NCBI RefSeq assembly: GCF_017306585.1
Contig: NZ_JAFKIC010000114.1
Location: forward strand, 1 to 64,000
DNA length: 64,000 bases
Direction of reading: 5' to 3'
Source: Mesorhizobium sp.
Lineage (GTDB): Bacteria > Pseudomonadota > Alphaproteobacteria > Rhizobiales > Rhizobiaceae
In this document: positions 35,415 to 42,728 of the stretch, piece by piece
Layout of the letters: each line of letters starts with the position of its first letter
Numbering within the stretch: position 1 is the first letter of the stretch
Notes under the pieces: model-generated
Databases searched by the model: none
What the model saw: the letters and a program-made list of their open reading frames with translations, nothing else
What the model was told of the DNA's origin: nothing
Program-made: the position numbers and the translations under genes

Positions 35415-35530
35415 CGGCGAAACTTTTCCGCCGCACCGATCGTAGGCTTCGATGCTGGCACTGGCCAGTTTTCCTCGCCACTCCTGGCGAATTTCCGGAC
35501 TGCATGAAAGTGCAGTCCGGCTTTTTGTTT
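35415..35530 (+). ncRNA. Candidate trans-acting small RNA with an anti-Shine-Dalgarno loop
   Basis: About 115 bases with successive hairpins: CGGCG/CGCCG (35415-35433), CTGGC-actg-GCCAG (35455-35468), TCGCCA-ctcc-TGGCGA (35475-35490) and a 10-bp terminator stem CCGGACTGCA/TGCAGTCCGG (35495-35520) followed by CTTTTTGTTT. The third hairpin exposes CUCC, complementary to Shine-Dalgarno sequences, as in the rhizobial AbcR/NfeR type of RNAs. No upstream protein gene on this strand needs that terminator within 400 bases. The 5' end and promoter are not determined. Confidence 0.5.
35495..35530 (+). terminator. Rho-independent terminator of the candidate small RNA
   Basis: 10-bp perfect stem (35495-35504 with 35511-35520), 6-base loop, then CTTTTTGTTT. 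Confidence 0.88.
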
Positions 35531-35645
35531 GTGGCAGGCGGCAACCCGCTCAAACGACTAGATTCCTTGAGATCAATGGCATGTATTTTTAACGAGCCGG
35601 TTCTATGCTCTCAAAACTTGACAGTCGGGCAAGGGGGAGGCTGAC

Positions 35646-36155
35646 ATCGCTACCAGCGCCAAGCGCGATTTCGCGTCGTTGCTCGACGACCTTTTCGTTG
35701 CTTCCGACAAGGTCGAGGGCATTGAGGGCGACGCTATTGAGAACGAGGGGCGTGGCGCGCGTCCGTCCATTCCCTTCGACTATCTCTCTGTCGCCGATGA
35801 GCTTCATTCCGGCCGCATCAAGGTATCCGCTAGCGAATATCGTGAGGCTGGCGCCGACCTGGCGAGCGAATTCGCCGCCTTGCTTGACCATGCGAGGCTC
35901 GCCCTGGCCGGCGAAGAGCCGAAGCCCGAGGAAAGACTGCCGCCCATCGATCCTGAATCGATCGCACTCGAACTGGGGCTGGATAAGCCCAAAAGCACTG
36001 CTGATTTCAGCCGGATGCGCCGCAGCTTCGCCTTCGCCAACCATCCGGACCGTGTCGCTCCGCATCTGCGCCAGCGCGCCATGATCCGCATGCAGGTCGC
36101 CAATATGCTGATCGACGAGGCCAAGCGCCGCGCGGTGGCGGGCGCGCGCCGCTGA
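35646..36155 (+). CDS. J-domain-like protein with probable ATC start
   Basis: 169 aa if started at 35646. Acidic, mostly helical N-terminus; the C-terminal RRSFAFANHPDRVAPHLRQR (about 130-149) carries the HPD motif of J-domain co-chaperones, though the domain is short and diverged. The only strong ribosome site (GGGGGAGG, 35633-35640) stands five bases before an ATC codon. The first usual start in frame is TTG at 35679 with no ribosome site; a stop lies at 35619. Possibly a true non-canonical start or a start mutation. Function unknown. Confidence 0.6.
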   Translation: MATSAKRDFASLLDDLFVASDKVEGIEGDAIENEGRGARPSIPFDYLSVADELHSGRIKVSASEYREAGADLASEFAALLDHARLALAGEEPKPEERLPPIDPESIALELGLDKPKSTADFSRMRRSFAFANHPDRVAPHLRQRAMIRMQVANMLIDEAKRRAVAGARR

Positions 36156-36276
36156 AACCGGCCCAAGTCACGCAAAAGTCGGCCCGCCAAGGCTTGGAGA
36201 GCGGCCGCGCTTTCTTGTAGATTAGCGCTTCCCTCCCGCGCAGCCGCGCACGCCTTCCCCTCCGGAGCAGAATTCG

Positions 36277-37344
36277 ATGCATAAACGCCGTCTTGGTCGG
36301 ACCGATCTTCTTGTTACCCAGATTTGCCTTGGTTCGATGACCTGGGGGCAGCAGAACACCGAGGCCGAAGGGCATGCCCAGATGGACCTGGCCTTCGCGC
36401 GCGGCGTCAATTTCATCGACACCGCCGAACTCTATCCGATCCCGCCCAAGGCGGAGACCCAAGGGCGGACCGAGAAGATCATCGGCAGCTGGATGAAGGC
36501 CAAGCGCAACCGTGACAAGGTAATACTGGCCTCGAAGGTCGTCGGCCGCACTGCCAACGCCTGGTTTCGCGGCAACAGGCCCTCGCAACTGGTGCGCGCC
36601 GACATTTTCGACGCCATCGACAAGTCGTTGGCCAAGCTCGGCACCGACTATCTCGACCTTTACCAGATCCACTGGCCGGAACGGGATATTCCCTGGGGCG
36701 CCAATCCGACGCGTGTCGGCGCCGTGGCGCGTCGCGCCGATTCCGTCGGCGCACCGGCTGGCGAGACGCCGATCGCCGAGACGCTTGCCGTGTTCGATGA
36801 ACTGGTGAAATCAGGCAAGATCCGCCATTTCGGCCTCTCCAACGAGAGTTCCTGGGGCACGATGCGTTACCTCGCGGAGTCCGACAAAGGAATCGGTCCC
36901 CGCGTCGCCTCGATCCAGAACGCCTACAATCTCGTCAACCGCACCTTCGAGGTGAACCTCGCCGAGGTGTGCGAGCGCGAGCAGGTATCGCTGCTCGCCT
37001 ATTCGCCACTGGCGCAGGGCTATCTGACGGGAAAATACGACCATGGCGCGCGCCCGCAGGGATCGCGCTCGCAGCTTTTCAACCGTGGCCAGCGCTACGA
37101 GACGCCCAATGCCGCGCAAGCGCTGCTCGAATACAATCAACTGGCGCGCTCGTTCGGATTGGAACCGGCATTGTTTGCCAATGCTTATGTGTCGAGCCGT
37201 CCATTTGTGACCTCGAACATCATCGGCGCGACATCGATTGCACAGCTCGACATGGCGCTGTCCTCCGTGGATGTCGTCTGGACCGAGGAGATGCAGAAGG
37301 CGGTCGATGCCATACATCAGCGGGTCGGCAACCCCTGTCCCTGA
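36277..37344 (+). CDS. Aldo/keto reductase (Tas-like)
   Basis: 355 aa NADPH-dependent (beta/alpha)8 oxidoreductase. Catalytic tetrad visible: Asp48 and Tyr53 in FIDTAELYP, Lys87 in LASKVVG, His132 in DLYQIHWPERD. Insert between H132 and residue 170 (PTRVGAVARRADSVGAPAG) is typical of the Tas subgroup. GGAG precedes the ATG. Substrate unknown. 50 bases before the PLP enzyme gene, perhaps an operon. Confidence 0.92.
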   Translation: MHKRRLGRTDLLVTQICLGSMTWGQQNTEAEGHAQMDLAFARGVNFIDTAELYPIPPKAETQGRTEKIIGSWMKAKRNRDKVILASKVVGRTANAWFRGNRPSQLVRADIFDAIDKSLAKLGTDYLDLYQIHWPERDIPWGANPTRVGAVARRADSVGAPAGETPIAETLAVFDELVKSGKIRHFGLSNESSWGTMRYLAESDKGIGPRVASIQNAYNLVNRTFEVNLAEVCEREQVSLLAYSPLAQGYLTGKYDHGARPQGSRSQLFNRGQRYETPNAAQALLEYNQLARSFGLEPALFANAYVSSRPFVTSNIIGATSIAQLDMALSSVDVVWTEEMQKAVDAIHQRVGNPCP

Positions 37345-37394
37345 CAGATTTTGGGCCGCGGAATTATTGGAGCTGACAAAAAGTGGAGGGAATG

Positions 37395-38663
37395 ATGGTG
37401 GATTTTCCGATCGAGGCCGTGCGTGGAAAATTCCCCGCTCTCTCGCTGACCGACAAGGGCCGCCGCCGGATCTATCTGGACAATCCAGCCGGCACGCAGG
37501 TGCCGCAGGCAGTTGCCGATGCGGTGGCGCGCTGCCTGCTGACCACCAACGCCAATCTGGGCGGTTACTTCGAAACCACGATCGCCGCTCAGGCCGTGGT
37601 TGACGAAGCGCATGCCGCGATGGCCGATTTCCTCGGCGCGGCAAGCCACGAGGAAATCATCATCGGCGCCAACATGACGACGATGACCTATCATATGTCG
37701 CGCACGCTCGGCCGCACGATGAAGCCGGGTGACGAGATCATCCTCACCCGGATGGACCATGAGGGGAATGTCTCACCCTGGCTGCAACTGGCCGAGGATA
37801 TCGGCCTCGTCGTGCGCTGGCTGCCATTCGATGAAAAGAGCTGGCAGGTCGAGGAAGCGACGCTGGCCGGCCTGCTGTCCGACAGGACGCGGCTCGTCGC
37901 ATTGAACTATGCCAGCAACCTGACCGGCTCGATCAATCGGGTTAAGTCCTTGACCGCCATTGCCAAACAGGCTGGCGCCCTGGTCTATGTCGACGCCGTG
38001 CAGTTCGCGCCGCACGGGCTGATCGACGTGCAGGGCCTCGGCTGTGACTTCTTGGTCTGCTCTGCCTACAAATTCTTCGGCCCGCATATGGGCATCCTGT
38101 GGGGAAGGCGCGACGTGATCGGTGGCCTCACACCCTATAAATGCCGCTGTTCGTCCAACGGCCTGCCGGAGCGCTTCGAACTCGGCACGCCGCAGATCGA
38201 ACTCATGGCCGGTTTGACGGCGGCGGTTGACTATTTTGCCGGGCTTGGTGAGGCGGCAGGCGAGGGCGGCTCACGCAGGGATAAGATCGCCAAGGCGTTC
38301 GAAGTGTCGATCGCCCACGAAAACCCGCTGGCGCAAAGGCTGATCGACGGCCTGTCGGCCATTGCGGGGCTCACCATCCACGGCATTACCGATCCGAAGC
38401 GGCTTGGCGATCGCGTACCGACAGTCTCCTTCACGGTCGATGGCATCGTGCCGGAGACGATCGTGCGGCAGATGAATGCCGAAAACATCTTCCTGTGGTC
38501 AGGCCACAACTACGCCTGGGAGATCGTCCACCAGCTCGGCATTCCGGCCGAGCACGGCGTCGTGCGCATCGGCATCGCGCATTACAACACCCCGGACGAG
38601 ATCGACGAGACGCTGGAGAGCGTGCACCGGGTCATTGCCATGCTCAGGCAGCAGCGGCCTTGA
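37395..38663 (+). CDS. Cysteine desulfurase-like class V aminotransferase
   Basis: 422 aa fold-type I PLP enzyme of the NifS/SufS-like group. RRIYLDNPAGTQVPQAVADA at 24-43, VALNYASNLTGSINRVKS, and the PLP lysine K226 in CSAYKFFGPHMGILWGR. The C-terminal GIAHYNTPDEIDETLESV is typical. No obvious catalytic cysteine loop, so it is more likely a lyase or aminotransferase than a true desulfurase. GGAGGG lies before several start codons (37383 GTG, 37392 and 37395 ATG); 37395 has the best spacing. Confidence 0.88.
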   Translation: MVDFPIEAVRGKFPALSLTDKGRRRIYLDNPAGTQVPQAVADAVARCLLTTNANLGGYFETTIAAQAVVDEAHAAMADFLGAASHEEIIIGANMTTMTYHMSRTLGRTMKPGDEIILTRMDHEGNVSPWLQLAEDIGLVVRWLPFDEKSWQVEEATLAGLLSDRTRLVALNYASNLTGSINRVKSLTAIAKQAGALVYVDAVQFAPHGLIDVQGLGCDFLVCSAYKFFGPHMGILWGRRDVIGGLTPYKCRCSSNGLPERFELGTPQIELMAGLTAAVDYFAGLGEAAGEGGSRRDKIAKAFEVSIAHENPLAQRLIDGLSAIAGLTIHGITDPKRLGDRVPTVSFTVDGIVPETIVRQMNAENIFLWSGHNYAWEIVHQLGIPAEHGVVRIGIAHYNTPDEIDETLESVHRVIAMLRQQRP

Positions 38664-38678
38664 AGTAACGGCAAGGCT

Positions 38679-39707
38679 CTACCGTGCCTTGCCGCCGAAC
38701 CCGGTGAGGAATGCGGTGAGATTGTCACCGAGCGCATCGCAGAGATAGCCGCCTTCCTGGACGATGACCGTCGGCAAACCCAGTTTGGCGATGGCCTCGC
38801 CGATGCGCGAGAAGCCCGGCGTCGTGACCGAAAGCCCGCCGAACGGGTCTCCCTCGAAGGCATCCAGTCCGAGCGCGACGACCAACGCATCCGGCGAGAA
38901 GGCGCGGATGCGCTGGAACGCGACGCCAAGCGCTTCGAGAAACGCCGCGTCGGCGGATTTGCGCGGCAGCGGCAGGTTGAAGTTGTAGCCGAGCCCCGGG
39001 CCTTCGCCGCGCTCGTCCGCGTGACCCCAGAAGAACGGATAGAACCGCACAGGGTCGGCATGCAGCGATACGGTCAGCACATCGGGCCGCGCGTAAAAAA
39101 TGCCCTGCGTGCCGTTGCCGTGATGCAGATCGACATCGAGGATCGCCACGCGCGCCGCCTGCCTGCGCAGGACCTGCGCGGCGACCGCCGAGTTGTTGAT
39201 GAAGCAGAAGCCGCCGGCGACGTCGGCGAAGGCATGGTGGCCGGGCGGCCGGCACAGCGCATAAGCGGCCGGTGCGCCTGACATCACCGTTTCCGCTGCC
39301 TCCACCGCGCTCCACGCGCTCCACAGGGCGCTTTCCCACGTGTCCCGGGAGATCGGGCAGGCCGTGTCGGCCATGTGATAGCCGGCCTGGCCGACGGCGG
39401 AGGCCGGATATGAACCTGTGCGTGCGATCGGGTGGATGTTGGGGATCACCTCGGCGGAAGCACCTTCGATACGCTGCCAGCGCGCAAAGATGTGCTCGAG
39501 AAAGTCGAGATATTCAGGCGTATGCACTGCCGAGACAGGCCCAAGCCCATGATTTCCCGGTCGTTCGATCACGCACCCAGCGGATTTTGCGCCGGCTAAC
39601 AATCTTTCGACGCGCTCCGGTTTTTCCGGATTGGGTTGCGGGGCGCCGCTGGAAAGAAAGGCCTTGGGGTCGTGGCGCTTCTGTTCCTGCGCGTAAAAGG
39701 CTTTCAT
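38679..39707 (-). CDS. Histone deacetylase family amidohydrolase
   Basis: 342 aa zinc deacetylase (acetylpolyamine amidohydrolase/HDAC class). RPPGHHAFADVAGGFCFINN with the tandem catalytic histidines (about 166-185), DVDLHHGNGTQGIFY with zinc-binding Asp and His, LDAFEGDPFGGLSV with the second zinc aspartate, and EGGYLCDALG with the catalytic tyrosine. Substrates of bacterial members are acetylated polyamines or proteins. Its ATG overlaps the stop of a GNAT gene, so a deacetylase and an acetyltransferase are co-translated. Confidence 0.93.
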   Translation of the reverse strand: MKAFYAQEQKRHDPKAFLSSGAPQPNPEKPERVERLLAGAKSAGCVIERPGNHGLGPVSAVHTPEYLDFLEHIFARWQRIEGASAEVIPNIHPIARTGSYPASAVGQAGYHMADTACPISRDTWESALWSAWSAVEAAETVMSGAPAAYALCRPPGHHAFADVAGGFCFINNSAVAAQVLRRQAARVAILDVDLHHGNGTQGIFYARPDVLTVSLHADPVRFYPFFWGHADERGEGPGLGYNFNLPLPRKSADAAFLEALGVAFQRIRAFSPDALVVALGLDAFEGDPFGGLSVTTPGFSRIGEAIAKLGLPTVIVQEGGYLCDALGDNLTAFLTGFGGKAR

Positions 39708-40207
39708 TCCTGCTCCCCATTTTCCGGCGCGTCGGCGAAGGCGAAAAACGCATCGCCGAGGATCTTCTGAGTCTGTTCGTAGCTCGACCAGGCGATGCCC
39801 AACCGTTCATAGAAAGCCTTGGCGCCCTCATTGTCGGTGTCGACGGAGAGCCTGAGATACACGCCGCCATCCCTACGGCACTCGGCCGCGACCCGCCGCA
39901 GCAGCCGCTCGCCGATCTTGCGGCCGCGAAAGCGATCCTCGACATAGAGGTCCTGCACATAGACGCCGGGCCTTCCCATCCAGGTCGAGAAGATCGGAAA
40001 ATACAGGCAAAGCCCGGCGAATTCGCCGTCGATCTCGGCGATCAGCGTCGAGAAGGACGGTTTTTCGCCGAAGCCGTAGCGGCGAAGGTCGTCAGGGGTC
40101 GAAATGATCTCCTGATGCGCTCCGATATGGGTGCCAAGCCTGAGCAGCGCGGCGTGGATGGTGTCGACGTCTTCAATCCGGCCGGGTCGGAGCGTGATCG
40201 TACTCAC
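39704..40207 (-). CDS. GNAT-family N-acetyltransferase
   Basis: 167 aa. Acetyl-CoA binding core DRFRGRKIGERLLRRVAAEC (about 90-109) and YVQDLYVEDRF before it; C-terminal AKAFYERLGIAW typical of GNAT. Opens with TITLRPGRIEDVDTIHAAL. GTG start at 40207, only 20 bases from an extended palindromic repeat. Translationally coupled to the deacetylase downstream. Confidence 0.88.
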   Translation of the reverse strand: MSTITLRPGRIEDVDTIHAALLRLGTHIGAHQEIISTPDDLRRYGFGEKPSFSTLIAEIDGEFAGLCLYFPIFSTWMGRPGVYVQDLYVEDRFRGRKIGERLLRRVAAECRRDGGVYLRLSVDTDNEGAKAFYERLGIAWSSYEQTQKILGDAFFAFADAPENGEQE

Positions 40208-40228
40208 GACAGGTGCGGCGCCAAGGCG

Positions 40229-40382
40229 CCCCCCTCTGTCCTGCCGGACATCTCCCCCTCAAGGGGGGAGATTGGCAGTTCCGAAGCTTCGACGAACTCC
40301 GTGACGCTGGTGATTGGCGAAACCGCGTGCGGCATCCAATCTCCCCCCTTGCGGGGGAGATGGCCGGCAGGCCAGAGGGGGG
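40229..40382. repeat. Large imperfect palindromic element (dispersed rhizobial repeat)
   Basis: Two 47-base arms (40229-40275 and 40336-40382) are reverse complements with three mismatches, around a 60-base centre. Each arm itself contains a CTCCCCC-type hairpin. Translations give peptides such as ISPLAGEMAGRPEGG, seen as false ORFs in many Mesorhizobium genomes. It fills most of the 209-base gap between the GNAT and BKACE genes. Confidence 0.8.
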
Positions 40383-40416
40383 TGGGACGGAACGCCAGCA
40401 TTTCAGACCATCATCA

Positions 40417-41346
40417 CTAGAAAGCCACCCGGTCGCCACCCTTAAGCGCCAGCATGTCGCGCGCCTCGGCCGGGGTGGCAACCTCCAGCGACAGCCCATC
40501 GAGGATACCACGGATGCGGCGCACCTGGTCGGCATTGGATTTCGCCAGCTGTCGGCCATCGTAGAGGCTGTCTTCCAGCCCGACGCGGACATTGCCGCCC
40601 ATGGCCGCGGCGATCGAGATCAGCGGCATCTGGTTGCGGCCGGCGGCCAGCACCGAGAACTGGTAGCTGTCGCCGAACAGTTTGTCGGCGATCCGCTTCA
40701 TGTGGATGAGATTGTCCGGATCGGCGCCGATGCCGCCCAGAATACCCAGCACGAACTGGATGAACAGCGGACCGGACACCAGCCCGCGGTCGCGGAAATG
40801 CGCCAGCGAATAGAGGTGGCCGACATCGTAGCATTCGAATTCGAAGCGTGTGCCGCAACCCTTGCCGAGTCTCTCCAGTACGCCTTCCATGTCGGCGAAC
40901 GTGTTCTTGAAGATGGTGTCGCGGGTCGCTTCGAGCAGCTTCGGCTCCCATTCATGCTGCCATTCGCGCGGCTTGTCGAGCATCGGAAACAGCGCAAAGT
41001 TCATCGAGCCCATGTTGAGCGAGCACATTTCCGGTTGTGCCCGCAACGGCGCCGCCAGCCGCTGGTCCAGCGTCATCAGCGAGGAGCCGCCGGTGGTGAT
41101 GTTGATCACCGCATCGGTCGCCTGCTTGATGCGCGGCAGAAACTGCATGAACACGTCGGGATCGGCGGTTGGCCGGCCATCCCTCGGGTCACGGGCATGA
41201 AGATGCAGGATCGAGGCGCCGGCTTCGGCGGCCGCGATCGCATCCGCCGCGATCTGGTCCGGCGTCACCGGCAAATAGGGGGACATCGATGGTGTATGGA
41301 CCGAGCCGGTGACGGCGCAGGTGATGATGACTTTGCGCGGCGCCAT
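40417..41346 (-). CDS. BKACE family beta-keto acid cleavage enzyme
   Basis: 309 aa DUF849/BKACE (3-keto-5-aminohexanoate cleavage enzyme family). These zinc TIM-barrel enzymes use acetyl-CoA to split a beta-keto acid into acetoacetate and a CoA thioester. Start MAPRKVIITCAVTGSVHTPS; metal ligands H48 and H50 in ILHLHARD; INITTGGSSLM; and RVGLEDSLYDGRQLA near 245-259 with the catalytic glutamate. The actual substrate varies between subfamilies. Last gene of a seven-gene minus-strand catabolic cluster, four bases after the aminotransferase. Confidence 0.92.
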   Translation of the reverse strand: MAPRKVIITCAVTGSVHTPSMSPYLPVTPDQIAADAIAAAEAGASILHLHARDPRDGRPTADPDVFMQFLPRIKQATDAVINITTGGSSLMTLDQRLAAPLRAQPEMCSLNMGSMNFALFPMLDKPREWQHEWEPKLLEATRDTIFKNTFADMEGVLERLGKGCGTRFEFECYDVGHLYSLAHFRDRGLVSGPLFIQFVLGILGGIGADPDNLIHMKRIADKLFGDSYQFSVLAAGRNQMPLISIAAAMGGNVRVGLEDSLYDGRQLAKSNADQVRRIRGILDGLSLEVATPAEARDMLALKGGDRVAF

Positions 41347-41350
41347 TGTG

Positions 41351-42727
41351 TTACCCCCGGCTTTCGACCGGCAGGTCGAGTTCGCCGGCCAGAACTTCCA
41401 GCGAGTCGCCGATGATGGAGACGATCTCGCCGACCTGCTCGCTGGTGACGATCATCGGCGGCGCGACCATGAAATTGTCACCGTCGACGCCGCCCTTGAC
41501 CTTGCGGCCGTAAATGATCAGTCCGCGCTCATAGGCGAGATCGAGCAGGCGTTGCGTTGCTTTCCTGCTTTGGTCGATCGGTTTCAGCGTCTCCGGATCG
41601 GCGACCATCTCTGCTCCCGTCAGCAGGCCTTTGCCCCTCACGTCGGCGATGAACGGGAAGCGCTTCTTCAGCCCTTGCAGCCCCTCCATCAGCACGTCAC
41701 CCATGGCTGCCGCATTGGCGATCAGGTCGAGCCGGTCCATTTCACCGAGCACCGCCAGTCCGGCGGCGCAGGCCAGCGGATTGCCGGCATAGGTATGGCC
41801 ATGCTGGAAACCGCCCGAGGCGAGCAGCGGCTGCACCAGGCGCATAGGCGCCGCGAGCGCGCCGAGCGGCGCGTAGCCCGAGCCCAGGCCTTTCGACAGC
41901 GCGACGATGTCGGGCTTGCAATTCCAGTGATCGCCACCGAGGAACTTGCCGGTGCGGCCGGCGCCGCTCATCACTTCATCGTGGATCAGCAGAATGCCAT
42001 AGCGGTCGCAGATCTCGCGCACCCGTGCGTAGTAACTATCCGGCGCCACAAGCGCGGCGGTGGCGGCGCCGCCGATCGGCTCCATGATGAAAGCCACGAC
42101 GCTTTCCGGTCCCTCGGCGAGGATCTTCTCCTCCAGCAGGTCGGCATAGCGCACGCCGCGCTGTTCCATCGAAAGGTTGTCGCGGTCGCGCCAGGCGGTA
42201 GGCGCCGGAACGGTCGGCATCACCCGCATCATCGGCTCGAAGGTTTCGGCCAGCGCGTCGTCGCCGGTGATCGAGAGCGAGCCGAGCGTGCCGCCATGGT
42301 AGGAGGGGAAACGCGTGATCACCTTCCAGCGGGATGCCTGGCCGGTGGCCACGGCCCATTGCCGCGCCAGCTTGATGCAGGATTCCGTCGCTTCCGAGCC
42401 GCCCGAGACGAAGAAGATGCGGTCCATGCCTTCCGGCAGCTTGCCGGCGAGTTCGCGCGCCAGTTCTTCCGCCGGCTCGTTCTCGAAATGAAGCCGGTAC
42501 GCGAAGGTGGCGCGATCCATCTGCCGCTTCATGGCGTCGAGCACGTTGCGGTTGGAATGGCCGATATTGGCGACCATCGGTCCGCTCGAGCCGTCGATGA
42601 AGCGGCGTCCGTCCCGCGTCCACATATAGATGCCTTCGGCGCGGTCGATGAGCGGCCGGCGCAGGCTGGACAGGTAGAAGAGATGCGAGTCGCGCCGGGT
42701 TTCGGCTGGTATCTGGGCTTTCGACAT
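41351..42727 (-). CDS. Class III PLP aminotransferase (omega-amino acid type)
   Basis: 458 aa. IYMWTRDGRRFIDGSSGPMV (34-53), VSGGSEATESCIKLARQW (108-125), MEPIGGAATA, LIHDEVMSGAGRTG with the PLP aspartate pair, and PLP lysine K279 in DIVALSKGLGSGYAPLG. Transfers an amino group from a terminal or beta amine to pyruvate or 2-oxoglutarate. Adjacent to BKACE: it could produce the keto acid that BKACE splits. One base separates it from the upstream amidase gene. Confidence 0.93.
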   Translation of the reverse strand: MSKAQIPAETRRDSHLFYLSSLRRPLIDRAEGIYMWTRDGRRFIDGSSGPMVANIGHSNRNVLDAMKRQMDRATFAYRLHFENEPAEELARELAGKLPEGMDRIFFVSGGSEATESCIKLARQWAVATGQASRWKVITRFPSYHGGTLGSLSITGDDALAETFEPMMRVMPTVPAPTAWRDRDNLSMEQRGVRYADLLEEKILAEGPESVVAFIMEPIGGAATAALVAPDSYYARVREICDRYGILLIHDEVMSGAGRTGKFLGGDHWNCKPDIVALSKGLGSGYAPLGALAAPMRLVQPLLASGGFQHGHTYAGNPLACAAGLAVLGEMDRLDLIANAAAMGDVLMEGLQGLKKRFPFIADVRGKGLLTGAEMVADPETLKPIDQSRKATQRLLDLAYERGLIIYGRKVKGGVDGDNFMVAPPMIVTSEQVGEIVSIIGDSLEVLAGELDLPVESRG

Positions 42728-42728
42728 G

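Larger units (their letters stand above)
35295..35645. other. 351-base region without a protein gene
   Basis: Contains the minus-strand DUF1127 promoter (35329-35356), then on the plus strand a run of hairpins ending in a strong terminator (listed as a candidate small RNA), then the ribosome site of the J-domain-like gene. Frames on the minus strand through the hairpin region show no protein-like composition. Confidence 0.6.

Noticed and set aside
35278..35553. Minus-strand open frame across the candidate small RNA
   Set aside because: No ribosome site or family similarity, and it contains the microprotein promoter and start region in another frame.
37395..38663. True cysteine desulfurase (IscS/SufS)
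   Set aside because: No SufBCD, IscU or other cluster-assembly genes are adjacent and the typical catalytic cysteine loop is not obvious, so only the broader class V family is called.
40201..40420. Open frames reading ISPLAGEM-like peptides in the repeat
   Set aside because: They follow from the palindrome itself and are known false ORFs of this repeat type in Mesorhizobium.
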